64,000 nucleotides of DNA from Endobacterium cereale (GCF_009617585.1 NZ_WIXI01000048.1:1-64000); one strand, 5' to 3'. Positions 1 through 8,739 are shown, numbered from the stretch's first letter. Made by a program: numbers and translations. Notes: a model not told the origin generated them from the letters alone.

Positions 1-244
1 TCGCCGTCTGGATGTTGCCAGGGCCGGACGGACCGAGAACAGGGTTGTTAGTGCTGACGCTGGCGCTGGATGACGAGCGGGCGTCGAACTGGTCGTCCCA
101 GCCGCCGCGGCGTGGCGCATTGATCAGATCATCGATTGCCGATTGCGCAAGGGCTGGCGCAGCGAGTGCCGCGGCACCGGCGGAAACCGCCGTGCGAAGC
201 ATCGTGCGGCGGGAAATCAGTTCAGATCCAATCTTCTTCGACAT
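1..244 (-). CDS. L,D-transpeptidase (YcbB/LdtD-like), N-terminal part only
   Basis: Only the first 81 codons are in the window; the gene runs off the left edge. The protein starts with a Tat-like signal (SRRTML at about residues 12-17, an Ala-rich core, then a probable APALAQ-SA cleavage site), followed by a RRGGWDDQFDAR stretch that I recognise from the N-terminus of rhizobial murein L,D-transpeptidases. These cross-link peptidoglycan in the periplasm by 3-3 bonds. The catalytic YkuD domain is outside the window, so the call rests on the N-terminus alone. An in-frame ATG at 254-256 would add four residues; I prefer the start at 244 without strong evidence. The ldtR regulator at 11128-11643 may control it. 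Confidence 0.55.
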   Translation of the reverse strand, partial: MSKKIGSELISRRTMLRTAVSAGAAALAAPALAQSAIDDLINAPRRGGWDDQFDARSSSSASVSTNNPVLGPSGPGNIQTA

Positions 245-482
245 TTTCCTGTCCATCTCATCCGTAGGCATAAGGCAACACACCTAAACGGATATGGTTA
301 AAAATCGTTGCGTGCGCCGCAGCGGATAAGCGCGGAAATAAAGACGCAAGACGGCTTTGTGTAGCTTGGCGGTCACATAGCAATATGGCCGATTCGTGTC
401 AGCAAAACTCGCACTCACGCGGGCGTGTTGAGACGTGACCGGAAGGACACAGATTTGCTGCAGTGCAACGGGGTTCGACGGA

Positions 483-956
483 TCAATTCAGCTCGATCTC
501 CGGCGGGTACTTTCGAAAGCACTCGCTGGCTATGCCCTGTGCCTTTGTCGGCTCGTCGAGCATCATCTCCGTCAGCACATCCATAATGTGCTGGATGCGG
601 TCTTCCGACGACTGCTCCTGCGGGGCCGGGGTTTCCGGGGACTGGATGTCCGCCGTCTGAATTTCCGAGGCCTGAGGCTGTGCAGAAACAACACTCTGCT
701 GCGGCACGATATCAGCGCGTGCCAGAACCTTCTTTTCTTCGAGTTGCCGCTCTTTCAGATCATCGTCGGCATAGGCATAGGCCATGACCGAGAAGACCGC
801 GACGCAGGTTTCCGCCGTGGCGGGATTGACCGCGACATCAATCGCGGCGGCCTGTGCCCGGTCGGACAGAACGGAAAAAGCAAGTGCACAGGCGAGCGCC
901 AATTGCGACGAAGACAGCAGACGTGGCCTGAACGACCAGGATGAAACTGACGGCAT
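483..956 (-). CDS. Hypothetical secreted or membrane-anchored protein
   Basis: A 157-residue protein that I do not recognise. It has an N-terminal hydrophobic segment (about residues 15-37, ending DRAQAAA) that looks like a signal peptide or anchor. A second short hydrophobic patch precedes a charged DDDLKERQLEEKK stretch. A Pro/Gln/Ser-rich linker of about 40 residues follows, then a C-terminal helix-forming region with one Cys. The frame is open further upstream to 1073, but the Met at 954-956 gives a sensible signal peptide. It stands alone between the L,D-transpeptidase and a divergent binding-protein gene. It probably sits in the periplasm. Confidence 0.5.
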   Translation of the reverse strand: MPSVSSWSFRPRLLSSSQLALACALAFSVLSDRAQAAAIDVAVNPATAETCVAVFSVMAYAYADDDLKERQLEEKKVLARADIVPQQSVVSAQPQASEIQTADIQSPETPAPQEQSSEDRIQHIMDVLTEMMLDEPTKAQGIASECFRKYPPEIELN

Positions 957-1218
957 GTTTTCCCAAAACCCGCACAAGGGCGACCTCCCAAGCGCTGCGC
1001 CAGCGCAGATCGCCGACGAAGTGATAGTGCCACCCGCCCCTGATCTCAATCTGCAAACAAGACGCGTCCACATCTGTGAGTGATCACATCGAGATAATAT
1101 GACTCATGCTTGCATTGTCAGACATTCTCGCGGAGAGTGTATTCGCGTCAGCACTCCCGGAGAGGAGTTCGAGGAGGCCGGCGTTTCGCACATGACCATC
1201 AAACGGGAGGGATGTTTC

Positions 1219-2187
1219 ATGAAATTTTCGCGCGTTTTTTTGCTGGCAACGGTCGCCGCCGTGTTTTCCACCTTTGCGGCGGCTCAGGATTATCCTTCGA
1301 AGACAGTGACGATCCTCGTGCCATTCGCGGCCGGCGGCAATACCGACGCCTTTGCGCGGCTTGTCGGGGAGCGGCTGGACCAGCGGCTGGGGCAACGCTT
1401 CATCGTGGAAAACAAGCCAGGCGCCGGCGGCAATATCGGGCTTGGGGAACTCGCCCGCGCCGAGCCTGACGGCTACACGATCAGCATGGGCACGGTCAGT
1501 TCCAACGCGATCAACCAGACGCTCTACAAGGAACTGCCCTATGACAAGGCGAAAGGGTTCGCGCCCATTTCGTTGATCGCCACACTGCCGAATGTACTGG
1601 TGGTCAACCCGGAGCGGATTTCCGCCAAGAGCGTTCCGGAGCTGATCGAATTCCTGAAAACCAAACCGGGCGAGATCAGTTATGCCTCATCCGGCACGGG
1701 CACCTCGATCCATCTCGCGGGCGAGCTTCTGTCCACCAAGGCGGGCGTGACCATGAACCATGTGCCCTACAAGGGGTCGAGCCAGGCAATCATGGATGTG
1801 GTGGCGGGCCATGTGGACATGATGTTCGACAATATTCCAACCGCCGCCCAACAGGTGAAGGCCGGCAAGGTGCGGGCGCTCGCCGTCACCAGTCTAGACA
1901 AGGCAGAACTCCTGCCCGACGTGCCGACCATGGCGGAAACCTTCCCGGGCTTCGAGGCAACGTCGTGGCACGGCCTGTTTGCACCGGCCGACACGCCGCC
2001 AGAGATCGTGGAAAAACTCAGCAAGGAAGTGCAGGCGATCATGGCCGATCCGGACATGGTGGCCAAGATCAAGGGCATGGGCGCCACCCCGGTCGGCAAT
2101 ACCTCGGCCGAGTTCAAGACATTTATCGCCAGCGAAACGAGCAAATGGGCCGAGGTGATCAAGGCCGCCAACATACCGCTGCAATAG
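1219..2187 (+). CDS. Tripartite tricarboxylate transporter substrate-binding protein (Bug/TctC family)
   Basis: A 322-residue periplasmic binding protein. The signal peptide (MKFSRVFLLATVAAVFSTFAA) ends before AQDYPSKTV. The family hallmarks are present: VPFAAGGNTDAFAR near residue 35, a VENKPGAGGNIG loop, an AEPDGYTI strand, and HVPYKGSSQA. Members bind small carboxylates and normally feed a TctA/TctB membrane pair. No tctA or tctB lies beside it, so it is an orphan like most Bug proteins. The start at 1219 has a strong ribosome site (gggaggg, 1205-1211); the frame is open further upstream but without one. A second paralogue is at 54699-55688. The ligand cannot be read from sequence. Confidence 0.88.
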   Translation: MKFSRVFLLATVAAVFSTFAAAQDYPSKTVTILVPFAAGGNTDAFARLVGERLDQRLGQRFIVENKPGAGGNIGLGELARAEPDGYTISMGTVSSNAINQTLYKELPYDKAKGFAPISLIATLPNVLVVNPERISAKSVPELIEFLKTKPGEISYASSGTGTSIHLAGELLSTKAGVTMNHVPYKGSSQAIMDVVAGHVDMMFDNIPTAAQQVKAGKVRALAVTSLDKAELLPDVPTMAETFPGFEATSWHGLFAPADTPPEIVEKLSKEVQAIMADPDMVAKIKGMGATPVGNTSAEFKTFIASETSKWAEVIKAANIPLQ

Positions 2188-2277
2188 CCAAGCTTGCCTG
2201 CGTTTTCCGGCCGGAGTCAAAAAATCCGGCCGGTTCATCTCTTGACCATTCGCCTGCGATCATCCGACAGTGGCGTC

Positions 2278-2739
2278 ATGCAAATCAGAACCGCGATACC
2301 GGCCGATGCGCCGGCCATGAGCGCCATGCTGCAACTGCTTGTGCAGGCGGGCAAACGCATTTCCCCTGCCGATGAAGCCTTCGTGCTTTCCCAATACATC
2401 AGCAACCCGGACGGCATCCGCTGTTCGCTGGCGATAGATGACGGCGGTTCGGTTCTCGGTCTCCAGTCGCTGATTTTTGCCCGCGATGGCAACCGCTACG
2501 AAACGCCGGTCGGCTGGGGCATTATCGGCACGCATGTTTCACCTCTCGCTGCCCGGCGCGGCGTGGGGCGGCAACTGTTCGAGGTGACGAAACGGGCCGC
2601 CGCCGAGGCAGGCCTTGCAAAGATCGAAGCCTTTATCGGCGAGAAGAATGCCGAGGGGCAGGCCTATTACGAGAAGATGGGTTTTGTGACGTACCGGCTG
2701 GCCGAAGGCGCGGTGTGCAAACGTTTCGAGTTGGGGTGA
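2278..2739 (+). CDS. GNAT family N-acetyltransferase
   Basis: A 153-residue GNAT-fold acyltransferase, predicted to move an acetyl group from acetyl-CoA to an amine. It begins with the typical QIRTAIPADAPAMSAM (beta1-alpha1). The acetyl-CoA pyrophosphate loop is visible as SPLAARRGVGRQLF (R/Q-x-x-G-x-G/A type) near residue 95, and the C-terminal AYYEKMGFVTY strand is characteristic. I took the start at 2278 because it matches family length, although no strong ribosome site precedes it. It is 90 bases after the Bug gene, on the same strand, and may be co-transcribed. The substrate is unknown. Confidence 0.8.
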   Translation: MQIRTAIPADAPAMSAMLQLLVQAGKRISPADEAFVLSQYISNPDGIRCSLAIDDGGSVLGLQSLIFARDGNRYETPVGWGIIGTHVSPLAARRGVGRQLFEVTKRAAAEAGLAKIEAFIGEKNAEGQAYYEKMGFVTYRLAEGAVCKRFELG

Positions 2740-2753
2740 AGCAAGCGGCCGAT

Positions 2754-2780
2754 CGAGGTCTCCACCGCGGAAAGACCTCG
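2754..2780. terminator. Hairpin between convergent genes
   Basis: A perfect 8-bp inverted repeat (cgaggtct / agacctcg) with an 11-base loop between the convergent GNAT and serine hydrolase genes. There is no clear T-run, so it is a weak terminator candidate. Confidence 0.35.
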
Positions 2781-2794
2781 TACCGGCCCTGCCC

Positions 2795-4051
2795 TCACTT
2801 CACAGCGGCGACAATCGCGTCAAAAAACGCCATCGGGTCGATCGCTTCCTTGTCGGTCGGCTTGGGTTCCGCCGCCGTCTGGGCAATCACCACGTTATGG
2901 GCGGGATTGATATAGACATATTGGCCTTGGATGCCGACCGCGCTGAAGGCGCCGTCCTTCTTGGCGGCATCGGTCCAGCCGGTCCACCACATGTAACCGT
3001 ATTCCAGTGCCTCGGCGCCCTTCAGCGTCTTTGGCGTGCTCGCTTCCTTCACCCAGCCCTCCGGCAGCACAGCCTTGTCGCCTGCCTTGCCATCCTCCAG
3101 CACGAACTGGCCGAAGCGGGCGAAATCGCGCAGCGTGGCGCTCAGACCGCTGCCACCGATCTCGATACCATCCGGTGATTCCAGCCACCATTTTGCATCG
3201 GCTTCCATGCCGTAAGGCGTCCAGATCTTTTCGGAGAGGTAATCGGCCAGCGGCTTCTTGATGGCGCCGTGCAGGATTTCTGCCAGAACCTGTGTTTCGC
3301 CGGTGCTGTAATTATTGACCGTGCCGGGATCGGCGGTGCGCGGCAGTTTGGCCATCACATCCATCGCACCACCCGCCTTCTGGGCGATCTGCGCTTTCAG
3401 AAGCGCTCGGCGATCGGATGCCGGGTCGGTGTATTTCTCATTCCATTTGACGCCGGACGACATCATCAACACGTCACGCACGCTGACGCCGTCATAAGCC
3501 GTGCCCTTCAGCCGCGGCACATAGGTGACGACATTGTCGTCGAGGCTTTTGATCAACCCGTCCTTGATGGCAGCTCCCACCAGCGTGGAGGAAATCGACT
3601 TGGCGACGGACATCGACATCCACCGGGTTTTTTCCGTGTTGCCGCGCTGGTAGGTTTCGTAAACGACCTTGCCATTCTTCAGCACGATCAGGCCGCTCAC
3701 CTGATTGAGGGCGAGATAGTCGTAAAGGTCATAGGTTTCGTCATCAACCTCCAGGCTGACCTTGCCGAGTTCATTCTCCGATTTCGACAATTCGGATGCC
3801 CTGCCGCCGGCCTTGATGGTGCGGGTCGGGAACAGCCGGTCGACATTGCGGAATGTGCTGACGGCGAGATCAGGTGTCAGCGCACCGTCATAAATCTGCT
3901 CCACTGTGCCGATCTTTTCCTTGGCATGCGGATAGGCTTCTTCGGCACCGGCAGTCTGCGCACCGGCCAGCAACGCGATGGCCGTGAAAGCCGGGGCGAT
4001 GCGGACGGTATTCAGCAGGATGCGGGGATAAGAGATTTTTGGAGCAGGCAT
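2795..4051 (-). CDS. Serine hydrolase of the beta-lactamase / 6-aminohexanoate-dimer hydrolase type
   Basis: A 418-residue secreted enzyme with the class C beta-lactamase fold. The N-terminal hydrophobic stretch ending AGAQTAGAEE looks like a signal peptide. The Ser-x-x-Lys nucleophile motif is visible as SMSVAKSISS, in the usual context after TRWMSMS. A Tyr of the second catalytic motif lies in NNYSTGETQ, and GGSGLSATLRDFARFGQ is typical of this branch (NylB-like esterases and amidases). Its natural substrate is unknown; resistance to beta-lactams is not implied. The start at 4051 follows a good ribosome site (gggaggaacc). It ends 55 bases from the convergent GNAT gene. Confidence 0.85.
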   Translation of the reverse strand: MPAPKISYPRILLNTVRIAPAFTAIALLAGAQTAGAEEAYPHAKEKIGTVEQIYDGALTPDLAVSTFRNVDRLFPTRTIKAGGRASELSKSENELGKVSLEVDDETYDLYDYLALNQVSGLIVLKNGKVVYETYQRGNTEKTRWMSMSVAKSISSTLVGAAIKDGLIKSLDDNVVTYVPRLKGTAYDGVSVRDVLMMSSGVKWNEKYTDPASDRRALLKAQIAQKAGGAMDVMAKLPRTADPGTVNNYSTGETQVLAEILHGAIKKPLADYLSEKIWTPYGMEADAKWWLESPDGIEIGGSGLSATLRDFARFGQFVLEDGKAGDKAVLPEGWVKEASTPKTLKGAEALEYGYMWWTGWTDAAKKDGAFSAVGIQGQYVYINPAHNVVIAQTAAEPKPTDKEAIDPMAFFDAIVAAVK

Positions 4052-4197
4052 TCCGGTTCCTCCCAGAGTGGACGCTTTCGGCTGTCGAATGAGCCTTGCA
4101 GCCGTCAACGCAAAAATCAGCTGTGACCAAGCGGGCGTTTGAGCGGTGGCATGGCTGTTGATATAGACGCCGGTCCCGTCATATCAACGGGTGGCGG

Positions 4198-4656
4198 ATG
4201 AGCGCATTTTTACGGGGGAAGATGATGCCGGGATTTTTGCAAAAGGCACGAATGGCACCTGCTCTCGCCGTGTTCTGGCTGCTTGGTAGCCTGCCAGCGC
4301 TGGCTCAGCAAATGCACGCAGAAGACGTCATTCTATCCGTATCCGGCGGGACGGTGCGCTGGGCGGCCGTCTACAAGGCCATGCCCGAACGCGCCGACGA
4401 TCCCTATGTCCATGTCCGGGTTTTCGAGCATAAACGCGGCTCGGAGCCTTGGCGTTTCAAGGAACTTGCCTTCCACATGGTAGTGACGCCGCAGGCATTG
4501 GAAAAAAGCCGCAGCGGCAAGAAGGCAAAAATCTATCATTACAAGGATGTCGAAATTCGCGGTGCCTATCATCGTTGGCTGGAGGATGCCGCAGTCCGAA
4601 AGGACGTGCCGGTCTGCGAAACGGATATACTCGACTGCATCGGGCGCCTTCGTTGA
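4198..4656 (+). CDS. Hypothetical periplasmic protein
   Basis: A 152-residue protein of no family I recognise. Residues 19-37 form a signal peptide (ALAVFWLLGSLPALA, cleavage before QQMHAED). The mature part is about 115 residues, mixed alpha/beta in character, with a basic KSRSGKKAK stretch and two Cys near the C-terminus (VCETDILDC) that could form a disulfide. The start is uncertain: ATGs at 4198, 4222 and 4225 are in frame, and ggggga at 4215-4220 is too close to the latter two. It lies 98 bases upstream of the CNF/BLF1-like gene on the same strand, so the two may be co-transcribed. Confidence 0.55.
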   Translation: MSAFLRGKMMPGFLQKARMAPALAVFWLLGSLPALAQQMHAEDVILSVSGGTVRWAAVYKAMPERADDPYVHVRVFEHKRGSEPWRFKELAFHMVVTPQALEKSRSGKKAKIYHYKDVEIRGAYHRWLEDAAVRKDVPVCETDILDCIGRLR

Positions 4657-4754
4657 CAGGACCGGGCTCGGCAAGGGGCCGCTCAGCAGCCATATTTGCG
4701 ACCCACAATCATAATAGGTCGGAACGTCTTTAGAACCAAAGGAAAGGTAACCTT

Positions 4755-5471
4755 ATGGATCAACAGCGATATTCGGCATTTTTGAATAATCCTTGCGATA
4801 TATTGAATGAAGGCAATGTGCGACATCTCCGGCTGGATAGCAGCATGGGGAGAACAAGAGCCAACTCCGTTGCCCGCACGGTCAGCGCGCCGGGCGCGGT
4901 ACCGCTGCATTACCAATATGAAAAGGCCTCGGTCAGCCCGGTTTTCGTTCGCTATGACGACACCCCTATTCCACAAACGTCGGCAATCTGGGTCAGCCAG
5001 CGCAAGCCCTCGAGCGGCGATTACCAAAAGGACCGCGCTTATTATCTGCAATGGGGGCCAGACAGCGCCTATGCCGTGGAACTGGGCTTCGAGGCGCAGC
5101 TTTTCTTTACTGCCGAACTGACGGGATGCGGCATCATCGTGTTGAGCGGTGCCGGCAAGACGGTTCTCGTGCATCACAATATCCAGGTCACTCCACCCGG
5201 ACCGACATTTTTTCAGAACCTTTTCGAGAGCAATGCGAAAAAAATGGTCCGCGAGGCGGCAGCGGTCGGCCGCGCACGCACCGACAGCCTGTACCTCATG
5301 CTGCAAAACATCGTGGCTTCGACACCCGGCCTCACCTCGGGAAAGATGCTGGGTGTGCAGCAATATGGTGGCACGGCCCGCTTTTTTGGAATGAAACGCG
5401 GCGGCTCATGGCGTTTTTACGTCAACCGTCCGGGCAGCGACGGTTATACGACCCAGGAAATCTTCGGCTAA
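4755..5471 (+). CDS. Hypothetical protein with a CNF/BLF1-like Cys-His deamidase signature
   Basis: A 238-residue protein with no signal peptide. Around residues 119-141 it reads T-A-E-L-T-G-C (T119, C125), then after 15 residues H140-H141. The catalytic Cys and His are also 15 apart in CNF1 (C866/H881) and dermonecrotic toxin (C1305/H1320). BLF1 of Burkholderia pseudomallei has a Thr six residues before its Cys inside a Leu-Ser-Gly-Cys motif, matching the T119...LTGC125 arrangement here. These toxins deamidate Gln in Rho GTPases or eIF4A. The match is a short motif only, so the activity is inferred. The start at 4755 has a good ribosome site (ggaaagg, 4741-4747). No secretion genes are nearby. 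Confidence 0.5.
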   Translation: MDQQRYSAFLNNPCDILNEGNVRHLRLDSSMGRTRANSVARTVSAPGAVPLHYQYEKASVSPVFVRYDDTPIPQTSAIWVSQRKPSSGDYQKDRAYYLQWGPDSAYAVELGFEAQLFFTAELTGCGIIVLSGAGKTVLVHHNIQVTPPGPTFFQNLFESNAKKMVREAAAVGRARTDSLYLMLQNIVASTPGLTSGKMLGVQQYGGTARFFGMKRGGSWRFYVNRPGSDGYTTQEIFG

Positions 5472-5530
5472 ACGACACGGATTGATGGAAATGAACGCAG
5501 GGCGTTCAGTCATCAAGACCGATTCTTGAG

Positions 5531-5559
5531 AACCGCGAAGCGCGGCGGCGCGCGGTTTT
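5531..5559. terminator. Terminator-like hairpin after the CNF/BLF1-like gene
   Basis: An inverted repeat aaccgcg / cgcggtt followed by tttc, lying between two convergent genes. It may serve both strands. Confidence 0.4.
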
Positions 5560-5611
5560 CGCTTCCTCGTCAACTGGCAGAAGCTCGCTTGCCAGGTGAG
5601 GCTTCAGAACG

Positions 5612-5770
5612 TCAGTGCCCCTCGGCATGAGCGCTGGAGGCCACCGCCTGCGTCGCATCGGCCACCATCTGCGGGCGATTATCCGGCACATTCTGGGCTA
5701 TAAAAACCAGCGCGACCAGAAATGCCAGCCTCCATGCAATGCCGCGCAAAAGCCCTTCCGTGGCGTTCAT
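5612..5770 (-). CDS. Small single-pass membrane protein
   Basis: A 52-residue protein with one transmembrane helix (about residues 13-25, IAWRLAFLVALVFIAQN) and a short, probably periplasmic tail ending SSAHAEGH. I do not recognise the family. The ATG at 5768-5770 is favoured because an aaagga site lies about nine bases upstream, whereas the next in-frame ATG upstream is too close to that site. It is divergent from the LysR gene, with about 130 bases between start codons. The regulator may therefore control it, but that is inference. Confidence 0.45.
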   Translation of the reverse strand: MNATEGLLRGIAWRLAFLVALVFIAQNVPDNRPQMVADATQAVASSAHAEGH

Positions 5771-5900
5771 GATCATATCCTTTCGGTAAAAAGCTGATGC
5801 CATTGTCTGCGGGCCGCGACTTTGCACAATGCGGAAGATACAAGGACAGACTTCGGATAATCCGAAGGGTCACGAAATGGACCGTGACGGGAGGGAATTT

Positions 5901-6791
5901 ATGCGCTTCGATCTGACGGATCTGCGGCTGTTTCTGCATGTTGTGGAGGCGGAAAGCATCACACAGGGCGCGGATCGGGCCGGCATGGCGCTGGCGTCTG
6001 CCAGCGCGCGCATACGGGGCATGGAGGAGGCCAGCGGCATTTCTCTGCTGGATCGTGGCCCGCGCGGTGTGCGCCCAACCCCACCCGGCGAAGCGCTGGC
6101 CCACCATGCCCGCATCATGCTCGGCCAGATGGAACAGATGCGCGGCGACCTGCAACTCTATGCGCGTGGTCTGCGCGGCCATATCCGGCTTTGGTCCGGC
6201 CGCGCCGCCATGGCACATCTGCCGGGCGCGCTACACCGTTTTCTTGTCGATCATCCGGCCATCGATATCGATCTCGAGGAACGGCAGAGCGTGGATGTGG
6301 TGGCGGCGGTGGCCGGCGGACTGGCCGATCTGGGCATTTCGGCCGATACGACCGATACCGGATCACTGGAAACAAGGCCCTTCGAGACGGACCGGCTGGT
6401 TTTGATCGCACCTCGTCTAAACCCGCTTTCCACGCAACAGTCGGTGGCCCTGCGAGATGTTCTCGACGAACCTTTCGTGGGATTGCCAGCCGACAGCGCC
6501 CTGCAGGGACATCTGGCCACGCATGCGGCACGCGAGGGCAAGCCGTTCAAGCTGCGCATCCGCCTCGACAGTTTCGAGGACATCTGTTCGATGGCCGGCA
6601 ATGGTGTCGGCTTGGCGATCGTGCCGGAAATCTATGCGCAGAAATTCCGCGACGACATGGAGCTTGCGATCATCCCGCTGTCCGACCCTTGGGCGCTACG
6701 TCACCTGCTGATTTGCGCGCGCAGTTTTGCTGCTTTGCCGGTGCATGCGCGCAAGCTCGTTAATTACCTGACAGCAGATCTTGCAAGCTGA
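5901..6791 (+). CDS. LysR family transcriptional regulator
   Basis: A 296-residue LTTR. The winged helix-turn-helix occupies residues 1-60 (LTDLRLFLHVVEAESITQGADRAG, split here at the recognition helix: MALASASARIRGMEE). It differs from the commonest LTTR wording in having RGPRGVRPTPPGEALAHHA after the helix. The effector domain runs from about 90 to 290 and includes GNGVGLAIVPEI, a usual strand of the ligand pocket. The start at 5901 has a near-consensus ribosome site (gggaggg). Its target is unknown; the divergent small membrane protein gene at 5612-5770 is the nearest candidate. Confidence 0.88.
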   Translation: MRFDLTDLRLFLHVVEAESITQGADRAGMALASASARIRGMEEASGISLLDRGPRGVRPTPPGEALAHHARIMLGQMEQMRGDLQLYARGLRGHIRLWSGRAAMAHLPGALHRFLVDHPAIDIDLEERQSVDVVAAVAGGLADLGISADTTDTGSLETRPFETDRLVLIAPRLNPLSTQQSVALRDVLDEPFVGLPADSALQGHLATHAAREGKPFKLRIRLDSFEDICSMAGNGVGLAIVPEIYAQKFRDDMELAIIPLSDPWALRHLLICARSFAALPVHARKLVNYLTADLAS

Positions 6792-7177
6792 CCGGCGCGC
6801 AATGTTAATCCGTATGCAGCCTCGGTGTCGCCTGAGGTATTATTACCCTTTTTACTTTGCCGACCTTTTCAGCAAGGCCGCCAGCGGCAGACCTAGCGTG
6901 GCTAGTCACGTTGCCGGACAGCCCGCATGCAAACACCAAAGAAATCCACAACCATCTGTAAAATATTGCTTTTATGTTGTTATCAGCGATTATAGGGGGC
7001 TTAGCCTCGACACTAGGCGGCCCAATCTGCATGATTACAGGACATCCATGCGCCTCGAAATGAGCCAATTCCCGACTAGATAAAAGCTGAATTTTTATAT
7101 TCGTTCATAATCGTAAATTATGGCGGCACACGTATTTCTGTGTAGCGATTGTAGATGAATATGGACCAAGCATTTCG
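6792..7177. other. Gene-free stretch
   Basis: An AT-richer interval of 386 bases between the LysR gene and the DUF4274-like gene. I found no convincing coding frame, RNA gene or strong repeat. It presumably holds the promoter of the downstream gene. Confidence 0.5.
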
Positions 7178-7780
7178 ATGAGCTTTGCAAGCAGCGAAGA
7201 ATCCAAGAACTTCTTTGATTTTCTGGACATCTATTACGAAAATTCTAAACTATGCGCCGACCACGAGGTGATCTGTTGGTTGGAAAAGCGCGGCAGCGAT
7301 CCTGATTTCTGGCACGAGACGGCGCTGACATGGCACTGGGAATCAGGCGTCGACGTGCTGCGCTGGATCATCCGGCAACCGACATGCGAAATGGCGACCG
7401 CCTCTTGGATACTGATCGAAGCTCTTTCCGGTGTCGACCTTTATCCCACAGCGGCCGACTACGTGACCTCCGACCGCGAATTTTTCGACATGTGCAAGGA
7501 TATCACCGAGCGCTGGCGCGCCGGTTTCTACACATCTAACCGTCTTGGCTTTACCAAACAGCAGTCGATCAATTTCGACCAGAGCGTCGCTGCCTTCAAT
7601 CGCCAGCGCCTGCGTATCGGCAACCCGCCGCTCTGGCAATTGCCACGCGCGGCTTTTGGCCCGTTCGAGGGCAAACAGGCTGTGTCGGCAAAGGATGCAG
7701 TGTTCGAGCGCGGCACGCTGCGCATGACCATGCAGCACTTTTCCAAAACGCATAAAAGCGCGCTGAAACTGCCCAAATAA
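7178..7780 (+). CDS. DUF4274-like protein
   Basis: A 200-residue, probably cytoplasmic protein. The central part (HETALTWHWESG, LRWIIRQPTCEMATASWI) resembles the DUF4274 pattern, in which a W-rich helix is followed by a P-x-C-D/E-x-A-T-A segment. That assignment is from memory of the pattern. The C-terminal third is basic and lacks recognisable motifs. There is no signal peptide or membrane helix. The ribosome site is weak. DUF4274 proteins often appear near toxins, and an immunity role has been suggested for some relatives, but nothing next to this gene is an obvious toxin. Confidence 0.5.
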   Translation: MSFASSEESKNFFDFLDIYYENSKLCADHEVICWLEKRGSDPDFWHETALTWHWESGVDVLRWIIRQPTCEMATASWILIEALSGVDLYPTAADYVTSDREFFDMCKDITERWRAGFYTSNRLGFTKQQSINFDQSVAAFNRQRLRIGNPPLWQLPRAAFGPFEGKQAVSAKDAVFERGTLRMTMQHFSKTHKSALKLPK

Positions 7781-7806
7781 ACGGGCTGGAACTGCCTACG
7801 CACCTT

Positions 7807-7848
7807 ACGAAAACGCCGCAGGTCATGTCCGACCTGCGGCGTTTTCGT
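7807..7848. terminator. Bidirectional terminator, perfect 18-bp stem
   Basis: Positions 7807-7824 and 7831-7848 are exact reverse complements with a 6-base loop (atgtcc). The stem ends in aaaa/tttt, so it can terminate transcription from both convergent genes. Confidence 0.85.
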
Positions 7849-7886
7849 ATTTTCTCAAGCCATGAAGCGCTGTGCGGCCCATACCC

Positions 7887-8714
7887 TCAGACGCAAGGTG
7901 ACGGGCCGGCCTCGGCTTTCAGATAGGGCTTCAGTTCTTCGGGCACTTCACCGATTGGCCACTTGTTGAAGTCGGCCTGCGACAGCAATGCGACCTCCGA
8001 GAGTGCTTGCAACTGCTCTGCGAGAACCGGCGGTACAATCGGCCCCTGCAGACGGCCGGACTTGAGCGCCCCCTTTCCGTTGCGTGCGCTCATCTCCGCG
8101 ACGTTCATCATCATCTGGCCTTGAGGCGTCTGGGCGATCTTCTTTATTTCCGCGGCAAAGGCTCTTTGCACACGAATGAATTCCCCAAGCCGGGCAACGA
8201 GGCGATCCTTGTGCGGTTTTTCGCAGAAACGGCTTTTGAGGTTCCGCATGGAACAGGCAATAAACTGTGCCGCTGTCTGCGTCGCCACAGGTACCTTGCC
8301 ATGAACCTCCGCATATCGGGCGGATCGCTCGTCGATTCGTTTCAAGCAACGCTCGTGCAGTTCGCTGTCGACGGCGTCGAAACCTTCCGCCGTCACATTC
8401 ATCTTGAGAACCATATTGAACGGGCTGGGAAAAATAGGATCGACGCGTACATCTTTCCTGTAAGCGCGCGCCCTCGGCTCCGGTTCATAGGCAAAGATAG
8501 CGTGGGACTGCCTAGCTGCCTGCGCTGGCTTGACGACCGCGATCATGTCATCGGCGAAGAAATAGGTACCGGAAAAAACAACGAGCATCGCAGAAAGCCC
8601 GATGCCGACATCGGCAAGCGAGAAGCCCCACTTGTCCGAACCGTTGCTCTGCAGCAGGAGATTGACGTCGCCTTTTCTATCTGGATCCGATGATCCCAGT
8701 TTACCGAATGTCAT
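7887..8714 (-). CDS. Hypothetical single-pass membrane protein
   Basis: A 275-residue protein with one transmembrane helix at about residues 33-53 (LADVGIGLSAMLVVFSGTYFF, shown here only as its core), a short cytoplasmic N-terminus and a large, probably periplasmic C-terminal part. The latter is helix-rich and charged, with Cys residues near positions 128, 151, 160 and at the end. I do not recognise the family. It lies 25 bases after the similarly organised gene 8740-9540, so the two very likely form an operon and perhaps a complex. The frame is open far upstream, but the start at 8714 avoids overlap. Confidence 0.55.
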   Translation of the reverse strand: MTFGKLGSSDPDRKGDVNLLLQSNGSDKWGFSLADVGIGLSAMLVVFSGTYFFADDMIAVVKPAQAARQSHAIFAYEPEPRARAYRKDVRVDPIFPSPFNMVLKMNVTAEGFDAVDSELHERCLKRIDERSARYAEVHGKVPVATQTAAQFIACSMRNLKSRFCEKPHKDRLVARLGEFIRVQRAFAAEIKKIAQTPQGQMMMNVAEMSARNGKGALKSGRLQGPIVPPVLAEQLQALSEVALLSQADFNKWPIGEVPEELKPYLKAEAGPSPCV

Positions 8715-8739
8715 CTTCCCGACCCGCCCTTGAATAAAG

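Noticed and set aside
12..287. Plus-strand 91-codon frame at the left edge
   Set aside because: It is antisense to the L,D-transpeptidase N-terminus, which has a convincing signal peptide.
5506..5691. Minus-strand 61-codon Arg-rich frame
   Set aside because: It overlaps the small membrane protein gene and the terminator hairpin, and is Arg/Pro-rich without a ribosome site.
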